This document shows positions 10,171 through 19,844 of a DNA stretch of 64,000 nucleotides, piece by piece (positions within the stretch are counted from its first letter, which is position 1; each line of letters begins with the position of its first letter). The notes beneath the pieces are model-generated. The model saw nothing but the letters and a program-made list of their open reading frames with translations, searched no databases and was not told the DNA's origin. The position numbers were made by a program, and so were the translations under genes. The DNA comes from Comamonas sp. B21-038 (GTDB lineage: Bacteria; Pseudomonadota; Gammaproteobacteria; Burkholderiales; Burkholderiaceae_C): contig NZ_CP092462.1 in assembly GCF_022387135.1 (NCBI RefSeq), forward strand, positions 3,100,001 through 3,164,000, read 5' to 3'.

Positions 10171-10541
10171 AGCGTCTCCTAGTACACCGCGCCAAGACGC
10201 CGGAACAGGCTGAGTTCCACTCAGGCCTTATCCACCGAGGGTCGAGGACAGGTGCCGATGATTGCTGATACAAACACAACTATTCACAAGGACAACCGTA
10301 CTTTGAATCTTTGGTAAACAGTAAATTAATTTATTGAAAGAACATATAACCGCGACTAGTTCCGGTCTATAGGCAAATTCAACTCTGCTTGACTGTCCCA
10401 CCGGCTGAGAAAATTGCCAAAATCCCTGGGCAAACCTCCTGCCATGCAATGCGCTTTTGGGTTGTTTTCATACTCCTTCAGAGGAGAAATGGGGGATAAA
10501 CGCTGGATTTTGTAAGACATGCCACAGCGCATTTTTGAAAC
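10171..10541. other. AT-rich upstream region of the giant gene
   Basis: No gene is supported here. The stretch at about 10265-10345 is much richer in A and T than its surroundings and probably carries the promoter of the giant gene, but no clear paired -35/-10 stands out. It also contains repeat copy B at 10477-10515. Confidence 0.5.
10477..10515 (-). repeat. 39-bp intergenic element, copy B
   Basis: This is the partner of 106-144 (32 of 39 identical). It lies about 307 nt upstream of the giant gene's start codon and 27 nt past the T-tract of the terminator of the TerB-like gene. On the plus strand the element contains AGAGGAGAAATG followed by a nine-codon frame ending in TAA. Copy A has ATC in place of ATG, so conservation as a peptide is unlikely. 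Confidence 0.6.
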
Positions 10542-10568
10542 AAAAAAACCCGCCTATGCAGGCGGGTT
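10542..10568 (-). terminator. Terminator of the TerB-like gene
   Basis: An 8-bp stem (AACCCGCC at 10547-10554 with GGCGGGTT at 10561-10568) and a 6-nt loop run on the minus strand into a run of seven T residues. It lies about 120 nt past the stop codon at 10689. Confidence 0.85.
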
Positions 10569-10688
10569 CAGCATAAATCAGTCAAAAAACCAAATACAGA
10601 AATCAATATAGTCCGACAATATCGACGGTATCGTCCTGCATAAATTCCAGGTTTTGACCTACAGGAGCAGTTACATTCAGATATATTC

Positions 10689-11774
10689 CTACTGACCGCC
10701 GCGCACCATCGACAGGATCTTGGCGGTGGTCAAGCCGCTGGCGGTCTGCTGCATTTGCGCCTGGTAACGCGGCTGGAGCTGGCGCCCATCCTGCATCACA
10801 TGCGCGTAGGCGTTCTTCAGCATTTCGGTGGACAGCTGGCGCCCGCCGGCGTAGTACTGGTTGGCGACATGGCCGAGCGCATAAGTAGACGCAAAGCTCA
10901 TGCCGCTGCTGACCGCCTGCTTGCCCAGGCCACCCAGCAGGCCCTTGCCGGCCTTGCCCAGCAAACCGCCGAGCAGCTTGCGCCCGGCCTGCTCCAGGTA
11001 CTGCGATGTCAGGCCGACGCCCAGCGCACCGAGCAGGTCCTTGATATGCCCCTTGTCCAGCTCGTAGCCATAGTTCTGCCCGATCTGGTAGACCAGGCGC
11101 ATCTGCAGCGGAATGATCGCCAAGGTCGAGAGGTTCTCGGGCAACAGCTCGATCGCGCCATTGAGAATCGAGGCCTTGAGTATCTTCTGGTCCATGGCCT
11201 CCACCGGCAACGCAGAGGGCCGGCGCTCGGCCTGTGCCGCCAGCAGCGGGTCAGCCGCTACGGGGTGGGGTGCTGGCTCGGTCAGCGCGAGCGGGGCTTC
11301 AGGCAAGGCAGCATTCAACGGCGCATCGACCAGGCTACCGGCCAGCGCTGCTTCGCGGGGTGTGCTCAGCGCAGCGGCAGCCGCCATCCCCGTGGCTGCC
11401 GCAACCGCAGGCGTTGGCGCAGCGGGCGGCGCGGTGGATGGCGCCGGCTGCGCCGTGCCAAAGGCCTCACGCAGCTGCGCCAAAAAGGCGGCTTCCTTGG
11501 GGCTGGTGCTGCCATCGGCCTCGCACACGCACAGCGCCATCTCATAGGCAAGCTGGCGCGACTCCACCGTCTGCAGCTGCGCCAGCACATCGCCCAGCTG
11601 CACGCGGCGCAGCAGCACATCCTGGTAGAGGTGGGGCAGGTTGATCTGCTGGTCGGCCGCCAGGCCCTCGGCCACCTGGCGGATCTGCTCGCGCTCACGC
11701 TCGTGCTTTTCGCCATCGGCGAACGAGGCCAGCAGGCACAAGGTCAAGGTGGCACGCATTTCTTCAGTCGTCAT
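10689..11774 (-). CDS. TerB-like / DUF697-like protein
   Basis: A 361-residue cytoplasmic or membrane-associated protein. Residues 1-105 resemble the TerB (tellurite resistance) helical domain, with paired acidic motifs such as SFADGEKHE and CEADGS that fit its two-fold repeat. Residues about 107-190 are an Ala/Pro-rich linker. Residues about 195-361 carry a P-x-x-MRLVYQIGQNYGYE segment and a Gly-rich hydrophobic stretch resembling DUF697-type domains. TerB domains are linked to metal-stress and membrane-associated complexes; the exact role is unknown. The ATG at 11774 has a GGAG about 9 nt upstream. It is a single gene ending at its own terminator. The downstream 70 nt stay open in another frame, see findings. 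Confidence 0.75.
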   Translation of the reverse strand: MTTEEMRATLTLCLLASFADGEKHEREREQIRQVAEGLAADQQINLPHLYQDVLLRRVQLGDVLAQLQTVESRQLAYEMALCVCEADGSTSPKEAAFLAQLREAFGTAQPAPSTAPPAAPTPAVAAATGMAAAAALSTPREAALAGSLVDAPLNAALPEAPLALTEPAPHPVAADPLLAAQAERRPSALPVEAMDQKILKASILNGAIELLPENLSTLAIIPLQMRLVYQIGQNYGYELDKGHIKDLLGALGVGLTSQYLEQAGRKLLGGLLGKAGKGLLGGLGKQAVSSGMSFASTYALGHVANQYYAGGRQLSTEMLKNAYAHVMQDGRQLQPRYQAQMQQTASGLTTAKILSMVRGGQ

Positions 11775-11872
11775 GGATCAGGGCTCCGCATTCAAAGTGC
11801 ACAAAAGAACGCAATTTGAGCCCAGGGCGCGGCCCAGGTTCCGCACCCAGGGCTGCCAGCGGCCACTCTGCG

Positions 11873-12703
11873 CTACCGTCCTACGCGATCGCCTGCACCG
11901 CCGCCCACCTGCGCAATGCCGGCCTGGGCCAGTTCGTCGCGCAGCACCTGCAGCGCCTGCGCCTGGTGTGCGGCATCCATCTGCGCATCATGGTTGGCCA
12001 CGCTGATGGCGGCGATATGCGCGCTGTGGTCGGTCTGGAACTCGATCGCCAGCCCCACGCCAGTGGCACCCGAGGTCAGCAGGTTGACGCTGAGCGAATG
12101 GCCGCGTTTGCGTGTCTGGCGCACCATGTCCATCAGCCGCTCCTGGCTGATGCCGGCGGCCTCGTAGTCGAGCCGGCGGCGCTGGAAGATCTGCTCCAGC
12201 TCGGCATCGCGCAGGCTGGCGGCCAGCGCCAGGCTGGCCGTTCCCTGGCCCAGCAGGCGGATCTGCCCGGTCATCAGGCTGTGCGCAGGCAGCACCGTGC
12301 TGCCCGGCTGCACATGCAGGCAATGGGCAAAGTCGCCGACGCGGATGATCAGAAACACCGTATCGCCGGTGCGTCTGGCTACGCTCACCATCACCGGGTG
12401 GCAGACCCCGAAGATCGGCGGCTTGGCCATCGCGGCCAGCCCCGTCAGCATCGCTTCCACCCCCAGGCGGTAGCGGCCCGTGTCCGCATCCTTGGCCGCA
12501 TAGCCGGACTGCACCAGCACCATCAGCAGCCGCCGCGCGGTCGAACGGTCCAGCCCCGACAGCGCCGTCAGATCGGCAATCGACAGGCCTTGCACATGGT
12601 GGCGCGTCAACAAGCGCAGCACCTTGACCAGGCGCGCAGGGCTCTGCGCCCCGGGAAAACCTGAGTTCATATCGTGAACATCCGTGCTGCCAGCTTTTGC
12701 CAT
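11873..12703 (-). CDS. IclR-family transcriptional regulator
   Basis: A 276-residue DNA-binding regulator. The N-terminal winged helix-turn-helix (about residues 25-80, with LSIADLTALSGLDRSTARRL) is followed by the IclR effector-binding domain, with GDTVFLIIRVGD and a C-terminal GVGLAIEF segment. IclR proteins usually sense an aromatic or organic acid and control an adjacent catabolic operon. This gene is divergent from the catabolic cluster starting at 12807, leaving about 103 bp that must hold both promoters. The start at 12703 (MAKAGS) follows GGGAAG. An upstream TTG at 12754 is open but would overlap the promoter region; a further ATG lies at 12670. Confidence 0.88.
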   Translation of the reverse strand: MAKAGSTDVHDMNSGFPGAQSPARLVKVLRLLTRHHVQGLSIADLTALSGLDRSTARRLLMVLVQSGYAAKDADTGRYRLGVEAMLTGLAAMAKPPIFGVCHPVMVSVARRTGDTVFLIIRVGDFAHCLHVQPGSTVLPAHSLMTGQIRLLGQGTASLALAASLRDAELEQIFQRRRLDYEAAGISQERLMDMVRQTRKRGHSLSVNLLTSGATGVGLAIEFQTDHSAHIAAISVANHDAQMDAAHQAQALQVLRDELAQAGIAQVGGGAGDRVGR

Positions 12704-12806
12704 CCCAGCGCTTCCCGTTTCATAGTTGGTCGTCACCCCGCAAGGCCCGCACAAGCTAATGCAGATGGCTGCCGGCGCCTGTCTCCCCCGTTATCTGGAA
12801 AACCCT

Positions 12807-13889
12807 ATGAACGCCTACCGCCCTGTACATGCCCCGCACCCCGCTCCTGTTGTCGGCAGCGCTGGCTCGCCCCGCTGGACCCAGCGCCCCGCGCAATCGA
12901 ATTGGGGCGATTTTGGCCCCGACGACCAGCTCGGCCGCCTGAACTACCTGACGGCGGACAAGGTGAAGGAAGCGGCGCGGGAGATACAGACCGGCGAGCG
13001 CTTCTGCCTGAGCCTGCCGTTGGACAAGCCCGGCGGCAATGCGCTCAACCCGCGCCGCCACCCGCCGATCATCAAGCCCTCGCGCCGTCCGCTGGGCCCG
13101 GGCCTGAACTTTGCGCTGTCGCGCGAGAACCCGCTCTACACCGACGTGGTCAGCGACGACTATGCCGAGATCTACCTGCAGTACTCGACGCAATGGGATG
13201 CGCTGTCGCATGTGGGCAGCCATTTCGACATCAATGGCGATGGCGTGGACGAACTGGTCTACTACAACGGCTTCCAGGCCGGCATCGACATCCTCGCACC
13301 CGACGACCTGCCGGACATGGGCGGCCAATCCCGCGCCAAGGCGCTGGGCGTGGAGCGCCTGGCCGAGCAGGCGATCCAGGGCCGGGGTGTGCTGGTCAAC
13401 CTGCGCCGCCACTTTGGCGACGGCCACACCCTGGTGTCGGGCAAGATGCTCAAGGAGGTGCTGCAGGCCGACGGCATCGAGGTGACCCAGGGCGACATCG
13501 TGGCGCTCTACACCGGCTTCAGCGAACTGCTGCTTGCCTGCGATGGCCCCCCCAAGCCGGACATGCCCGAGACCGTTGGCGCGGTGCTCGATGGGCGCGA
13601 CCCCGAGCTGCAGCAGTGGATCATCGACAGCCACATCACCACCTTGGTGGCCGACAACTACGGCATCGAATCGGTGCCCGGCCGGCCGGTGGATGGCAGC
13701 TGCGCCTTTCTGCCGCTGCACGAGCTGTGCCTGTTCAAGCTCGGCATGCCGTTTGGCGAACTCTGGTACCTGCACCCACTGGCGCAGTGGCTGCAGGCCC
13801 ATGGCCGCTACCGCTTCATGCTCACCGCACCGGCACTGCGCCTGCCCGGTGCCGTGGGCTCACCCGTGACTCCGGTCGCCACCGTCTGA
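12807..13889 (+). CDS. Cyclase-family (kynurenine formamidase-like) hydrolase
   Basis: A 360-residue member of the cyclase / kynurenine formamidase superfamily (PF04199), metal-dependent hydrolases that cleave amides or ring C-C or lactone bonds. The metal-site region reads SHVGSHFD, matching the family's H-x-G-T/S-H-x-D signature; a further GDGHTLVSG segment and IIDSHITTL follow. There is no signal peptide, so it is cytoplasmic. It is the first gene of the IclR-linked cluster, 10 nt before the acyl-CoA ligase. The start at 12807 (MNAYRP) is chosen because the family's conserved part begins shortly after and a GGA lies about 9 nt upstream; upstream ATGs lack support. In this context it may hydrolyse a ring-opened or enol-lactone intermediate, which is inference. 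Confidence 0.82.
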   Translation: MNAYRPVHAPHPAPVVGSAGSPRWTQRPAQSNWGDFGPDDQLGRLNYLTADKVKEAAREIQTGERFCLSLPLDKPGGNALNPRRHPPIIKPSRRPLGPGLNFALSRENPLYTDVVSDDYAEIYLQYSTQWDALSHVGSHFDINGDGVDELVYYNGFQAGIDILAPDDLPDMGGQSRAKALGVERLAEQAIQGRGVLVNLRRHFGDGHTLVSGKMLKEVLQADGIEVTQGDIVALYTGFSELLLACDGPPKPDMPETVGAVLDGRDPELQQWIIDSHITTLVADNYGIESVPGRPVDGSCAFLPLHELCLFKLGMPFGELWYLHPLAQWLQAHGRYRFMLTAPALRLPGAVGSPVTPVATV

Positions 13890-13898
13890 AGGCCGCCT

Positions 13899-15592
13899 AT
13901 GACCTCCCAACCCATGGCCAGCGCGCCCAGCAGCGCGCGGGCCAACGATGTGCGCAGCCTGTTGGCACTGGGCGCGGGCGACGCGCCCGCGCTGCAGTTT
14001 GGCGCCCTGACCCACAGCTATGCGCAGCTGCGCAGCCAGGTGCAGCAATGTGCCCAGGGCCTGCGCCAGCAAGGCCTCGCGGCCGGCGATGTGCTGGGCC
14101 TGTGGCTGCCCAATACCCCCCACTGGCTGCTGCTGCACCTGGCCTGCGCCGAGCTGGGCATCACCACCTTGAGCCTCAACCTCAAGCTCGGCGTCAAGGA
14201 AATCAGCAGCTTTATCGACCGCTCGGGTTGCAAGGCACTGGCCTTTGACCGCGCCACCGCCAATGCGCTGGCGGTCATGAATGGCGCTGCCGCCAGTGCG
14301 GGCAGCCTGCTGCCGGGCAACAGCCTGGCGCAAATCCTGGCGCAGCACGGCGGCAGCCTGCAGTGCCTGATCGATGCCAGCCTGGGCCCTGCCGATATAC
14401 CAGCGGTCCCGCTGCAAGGGTCTGGCACGGCGCTGCAGATCCAGCCCTGGCAGGCGCTGATGGCAGCGCGCGCCGCACCGGGGCACCCCACAGTGTGCCA
14501 AGGCGATCGGACCTGCATCATCCTGTCCTCGTCGGGCACCACCAGCCAGCCCAAGCTCATCGTGCACCGCCAGTCCAGCGTGGCCCAGCATGCGCAGGAT
14601 GTGGCGCCCGGCTTTGGCATCGACAGCGGCTGCCGCAGCCTGCTGGCGCTGCCACTGTGCGGCGCCTTTGGCTACACCGCCGCAATGGCCACCCTGGCCG
14701 CAGGCGCCTGCCTGGTGCTGCATGAGGTGTTTGATACGGCACGCACTGCGGCCTGCCTGCACAGCGAGCCCATCACCCACATGTTTGGCACCAATGACAT
14801 GGTCGACAAGCTCATTACGGATCTGCCCGCAGGCTGGCAGCCGCAGGCGCTGCGCTTTTTTGGCCATGCCAACTTTGTGCCAGGTCTCGACGCGCTGCCG
14901 GCCCTTGCGCAGCAGTTCGGCATCCCGATGGTCGGCTGCTTTGGCATGAGCGAGACCTTTGCGCTGTTTGCCCACCAGGACCCGGCCGCGCCCCTGCCCC
15001 GGCGCGCACAATCGGGCGGCTTTCCGGTCTGCCCGCAGGCGCGGGTGCGCGTGCGCAACCTGGAGACCGGCGCCCTCGCCAGCGCACAGGAGCCCGGCGA
15101 GCTGGAGTTCTACAGCCCCACGTTGATGCAACAGTACCTGCACGATGCACAGGCCACGCAGCAGGCCTTCACCGATGACGGCTATTTGCGCTCCGGCGAT
15201 CTGGGCTACCTCAATGGCGACGGCGGCTTTACCCATATCTCGCGCCTGGGCGATGTGCTGCGCATCGGCGGCTTTCTGGTCAACCCCGCCGAGATCGAGG
15301 AGTCGGTGATAGCGCTCAGCGGCGCCAGCGCCTGCCAGGTGGTGGCCGTGAACGCCTCGGGCAGCTCGCGCCCGGTGGCCTTTGTGCTGGAGCCCAGCGA
15401 CAGCACCAGCAGCCGTTGGGACGAAGCGGCGCTCAAGGCCCAGCTGCAGCAGCAGATTGCCCGCTACAAGGTACCCATCCGCATCTTCCGGGTCGACACC
15501 TTTCCCTACACGATGGGGCCCAACGGCAAGAAGGTCAAACGCAATGAGCTGCGCGACCTGGCCCAGCGCCTGCTCGCCCAGGAGGCCACCGC

Positions 15593-15596
<4 letters not shown>
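13899..15596 (+). CDS. Acyl-CoA synthetase (AMP-binding)
   Basis: A 565-residue class I adenylate-forming enzyme that activates a carboxylic acid to acyl-AMP and then acyl-CoA. The P-loop-like motif SSSGTTSQPK is at residues 210-219, the A5 region reads GCFGMSETFALF, the A7 motif is YLRSGDLGY and the hinge region follows as ISRLGDVLRIGGF. The C-terminal catalytic Lys lies in PNGKKVKRNEL. Length is normal for medium-chain or aryl ligases. Its last codons overlap the start of the acyl-CoA dehydrogenase by 4 nt (ATGA), so the two are co-translated. Substrate class cannot be decided from sequence. Confidence 0.9.
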
Positions 15597-16764
<1,168 letters not shown>

Positions 16765-16768
<4 letters not shown>

Positions 16769-17502
16769 CAGACAGCAACCGCAAACCCCGCGTCCTGGTT
16801 ACCGGCGCCAGCCGGGGCATTGGCCGCGCCACGATGCGCTACCTGGCCGACAAGGGCTACCAGACCATTGGCCTGGCCCGCAGCATCCCTGCCGACGCCC
16901 GCTCCGATGAGCAGTTCATCGCCTGCGACCTGATGGACCTGGATGGCACGCGCCAGCAGGTCGAGCATCTGGCCGCGCAAGCGCCGTTCTACGGCCTGGT
17001 CAACAACGCCGCGCTGGCCCACACCACCGACCTGGCGCACACCAGCGTAGCCGACATGAACGAGGCGATGGCGCTGAACGTGAACGCCTGCCTGGTGTGC
17101 ATGCAGGCGCTGCTGCCGGGCATGCGCCAGGCGCGCGCTGGCCGGGTCGTCAACATCTCGTCGCGCGCCGCGCTGGGCAAGCCCAACCGCACCGCCTACA
17201 GCGCCACCAAGGCCGCCGTCATCGGCATGAGCCGCACCTGGGCGCTGGAGCTGGCCACGGACCAGATAACGGTCAATGTGATCGCCCCGGGCCCCGTGGC
17301 CACCGAACTGTTCAAGACCGCCAGCCCGCCCGGCGCGCCGCAGACCCAGGCGCTGCTCGCCGCCGTGCCGCTGCAGCGGGTGTCCGAGCCGGTGGAGATC
17401 GCCCATGCGATCGACTTTCTGCTGCATCCGCTGGCCGGCTACATCACCGGCCAGACATTGCATATCGATGGAGGACTGACGATCAGCGCCACGCGGCTAT
17501 AG
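16765..17502 (+). CDS. Short-chain dehydrogenase/reductase (SDR)
   Basis: A 245-residue classical SDR (Rossmann fold, NAD(P)-dependent alcohol/ketone oxidoreductase). The cofactor motif TGASRGIG is at residues 13-20, NNAA at 80-83, the catalytic Ser near 132-133 (NISS) and YSATK at 145-149. The C-terminal GYITGQTLHIDGG is standard. The ATG at 16765 overlaps the stop of the acyl-CoA dehydrogenase gene (ATGA). A longer open frame upstream is rejected because it lies within the dehydrogenase gene. It likely oxidises a hydroxyacyl intermediate or reduces a keto group in the pathway. Confidence 0.92.
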
Positions 17503-17560
17503 CGATCTCAGAGGGGCCTCTGGACACGGCAACACCACAAAAAGGAACGGAGACAATGCC

Positions 17561-18586
17561 ATGAAGGACCAACTTCCCCCAGCCCAAGCACCTGCCAACC
17601 AGGACCGACGACGGTGGTTGCTGCGCAACGCCGCCTGGGGTGCAGCCAGCCTGCTGGCCAGCCACCCGGCCTGGGCGCAAAGCCCCTACCCGTCGCGCCC
17701 GGTGCGGCTGGTGGTGCCGTTTGCGGCAGGGGGCGCCACCGATGTGCTGGGCCGCTTGCTGGCCAAGGCGCTGGAGCCGGGCCTGGGCCAGCCGGTGGTC
17801 GTCGACAACAAGGTCGGCGCGGCCGGCGCCATCGGTGCCACCCAGGTGGCCCATGCCGAGCCCGATGGCTACAACGTGCTGATGGGCGGCGTGGGCACCA
17901 ATATCGTGCTCGAGCACACGATGCCCGACCTGGGCTACCGGCCCCAGCGCGACTTTGCCGCCGTCGCCTCGATCTGCAATGTGGACTATGTGCTGGTGGT
18001 GGCGCAGGACAGCCCCTACCAGACCTTGGGCGAGCTGCTCGCCGATGCGAAGAAGACACCGGACAAGCTGCGCTACATGTCCACCGGGCCGCTGGGCCCG
18101 CTGCATGTAGCCATGGAGTACCTGGGCAAGCTCAGCGGCGCGCAGATGATCCATGCGCCCTACAAGGGAGAGGCTCCCGCGCTGCCGGACCTGCTGCAGC
18201 AGCGGGTGGACATGGGCATGATGACGGCGCTCTTCACCCGGCCGCAGGTGCAGTCGGGCAAGCTGCGCGTGCTGGCCACGTTGAGCGCGCAGCGCATGGC
18301 TTCCTGGCCCGAGATCGCCACGGTGGCCGAGCTGGGCTACACCGGTTTTGCCGCGCCGATCTGGAACGGCTTTTTTGTGCCACGCAAGACCGGCGCCGAG
18401 GTGGTGGACCGCCTGGGCAAGGTCACCGTGGCCCAGCTGCAGGCGCCCGAGCTGAAGAACCTGCTCGAAAAACAAGGGGTCTCCGTCACCGCCCAGGGCC
18501 CGGACGCCTACGAGAAATTCCTGCAGGCCGAGCGCCTGCGCTGGCAACAGATGATCCGCGAATCCCAGGTACTGACAAAAAGCTGA
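17561..18586 (+). CDS. Bug-family (TctC-like) periplasmic substrate-binding protein
   Basis: A 341-residue tripartite tricarboxylate transporter receptor of the Bug family. Residues 1-40 are a long export signal with a twin-arginine-like RRRWLLRN and an AWA-QS cleavage region. The mature start YPSRPVRLVVPFAAGG and the motif VVDNKVGAAG-x-IG are diagnostic. No TctA or TctB membrane partner is nearby, as is usual for Bug proteins in this group. It probably captures the pathway substrate or signals it. GGAG lies 10 nt before the ATG. Confidence 0.92.
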   Translation: MKDQLPPAQAPANQDRRRWLLRNAAWGAASLLASHPAWAQSPYPSRPVRLVVPFAAGGATDVLGRLLAKALEPGLGQPVVVDNKVGAAGAIGATQVAHAEPDGYNVLMGGVGTNIVLEHTMPDLGYRPQRDFAAVASICNVDYVLVVAQDSPYQTLGELLADAKKTPDKLRYMSTGPLGPLHVAMEYLGKLSGAQMIHAPYKGEAPALPDLLQQRVDMGMMTALFTRPQVQSGKLRVLATLSAQRMASWPEIATVAELGYTGFAAPIWNGFFVPRKTGAEVVDRLGKVTVAQLQAPELKNLLEKQGVSVTAQGPDAYEKFLQAERLRWQQMIRESQVLTKS

Positions 18587-18600
18587 ACAGGAGACAAGAC

Positions 18601-19833
18601 ATGGCCATCTCTCACATCCGCGCGCTGCGCGCCCCCCTCCCACCGCTGGGCCTGGCCGCAGCACTGCTGTGCCTGCCGCTGGGCGCCATGGCGCAATCGG
18701 GCCCGCCGGTGCGCATCGGCCTGATCGTCGACCAGTCGGGCGTCTACTCGGCCATCACCGGCAAGGGCAGCATCACGGCTGCCCAGATGGCGCTGGACGA
18801 GGCCGGAGGACAGGTGCTGGGCCGCAAGGTCGAGCTGCTGACCTTTGACCACCAGAGCAAGGCCGACTCGGCAGCGGCCAAGGCGCGCGAATGGTACGAC
18901 AACGGCGTGGACGCGATCCAGGACGTGGGCGGCTCGGCCGCCGCGCTGGCGGTGCTGAACATCGCCAAGGAAAAAGGCAAGGTGCTGGTGATGAGCGGCC
19001 CGGCCAGCGACCGCATCACTGGCGACATGTGCGACCCGACCGTGGCCCACTGGGCCTACAACTCCTATTCGCTGGCCAATGCCGTGGGCAAGGCTGCAGC
19101 CGAGAAGTTCGGCAAGCAGTGGTATTTTCTGACCGCCGACTACTCCGGCGGTTATGACATCGTCAAGGCCACCACCCAGGCGATCAGCACGGTCGGCGGC
19201 AAGGTGATCGGCGAGACACGGCACCCGCTCAATGGCTCGGATTTCTCGTCCGCCGTGGTGCAGGCCCAGGCCAGCAAGGCCGATGTGATCGGCCTGGCCA
19301 ACTTTGGCAATGATCTGGTCAACTCGATCAAGGCCGCGCGCGAATTCGGCATCACCCCCGAGAGCAGGCAAAAGCTCGCCTCGCTGCTGATGTACATCAA
19401 CGATGTGCATTCGGTAGGCCTGCGCACCGCGCAGGGCATGCTGCTGTCCGAGGCCTTTTACTGGGACATGAATGACGAGACGCGCGCGTTCTCGAAGAAG
19501 TACTTCGCCAAGGTCAATGCGATGCCCAATATGAGCCAGATGGGCGCCTACTCCTCCGTCAAGCACTACCTGAAGGCGGTGGAGGCCGCGGGCAGCACCG
19601 ATGCCAAGGCGGTGATGGCCAAGATGCGCGAGATGCCGATCAACGATGTGTTCACCAGGAACGGGCGCCTGCGCGAAGACGGCATGATGGTGCACGACAT
19701 GTACCTGTTCCAGGTCAAGTCACCGCAGGAGTCCAAGGCCCCGTGGGACTACTACAAGGTCATCAGCACGGTGCCGGCCGACAAGGCCTTCCTGCCGCTG
19801 TCCGAATCGGCCTGCCCGCTGGTCAAGAAGTAG
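18601..19833 (+). CDS. Branched-chain amino-acid-type ABC substrate-binding protein
   Basis: A 410-residue periplasmic binding protein of the LivJ/LivK type. The signal peptide (about residues 1-31, ending AMA-QS) precedes VRIGLIVDQSGVYS, typical of this family, with lobes containing AMNIAKEKGK-like and YSGGYD segments. AGGAGACAAG lies directly before the ATG at 18601. The permease and ATPase genes of the transporter are absent, so it either uses components elsewhere or works as a sensor. In many catabolic clusters such proteins bind aromatic acids rather than amino acids. It is 14 nt after the Bug gene and co-directional. Confidence 0.9.
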   Translation: MAISHIRALRAPLPPLGLAAALLCLPLGAMAQSGPPVRIGLIVDQSGVYSAITGKGSITAAQMALDEAGGQVLGRKVELLTFDHQSKADSAAAKAREWYDNGVDAIQDVGGSAAALAVLNIAKEKGKVLVMSGPASDRITGDMCDPTVAHWAYNSYSLANAVGKAAAEKFGKQWYFLTADYSGGYDIVKATTQAISTVGGKVIGETRHPLNGSDFSSAVVQAQASKADVIGLANFGNDLVNSIKAAREFGITPESRQKLASLLMYINDVHSVGLRTAQGMLLSEAFYWDMNDETRAFSKKYFAKVNAMPNMSQMGAYSSVKHYLKAVEAAGSTDAKAVMAKMREMPINDVFTRNGRLREDGMMVHDMYLFQVKSPQESKAPWDYYKVISTVPADKAFLPLSESACPLVKK

Positions 19834-19844
19834 GCCGCCGCACC

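Noticed and set aside
10481..10515. Nine-codon reading frame (ATG to TAA) after AGGAG inside repeat copy B
   Set aside because: Copy A has ATC at the start codon position and the peptide is not conserved, so a DNA or RNA element is more likely than a peptide.
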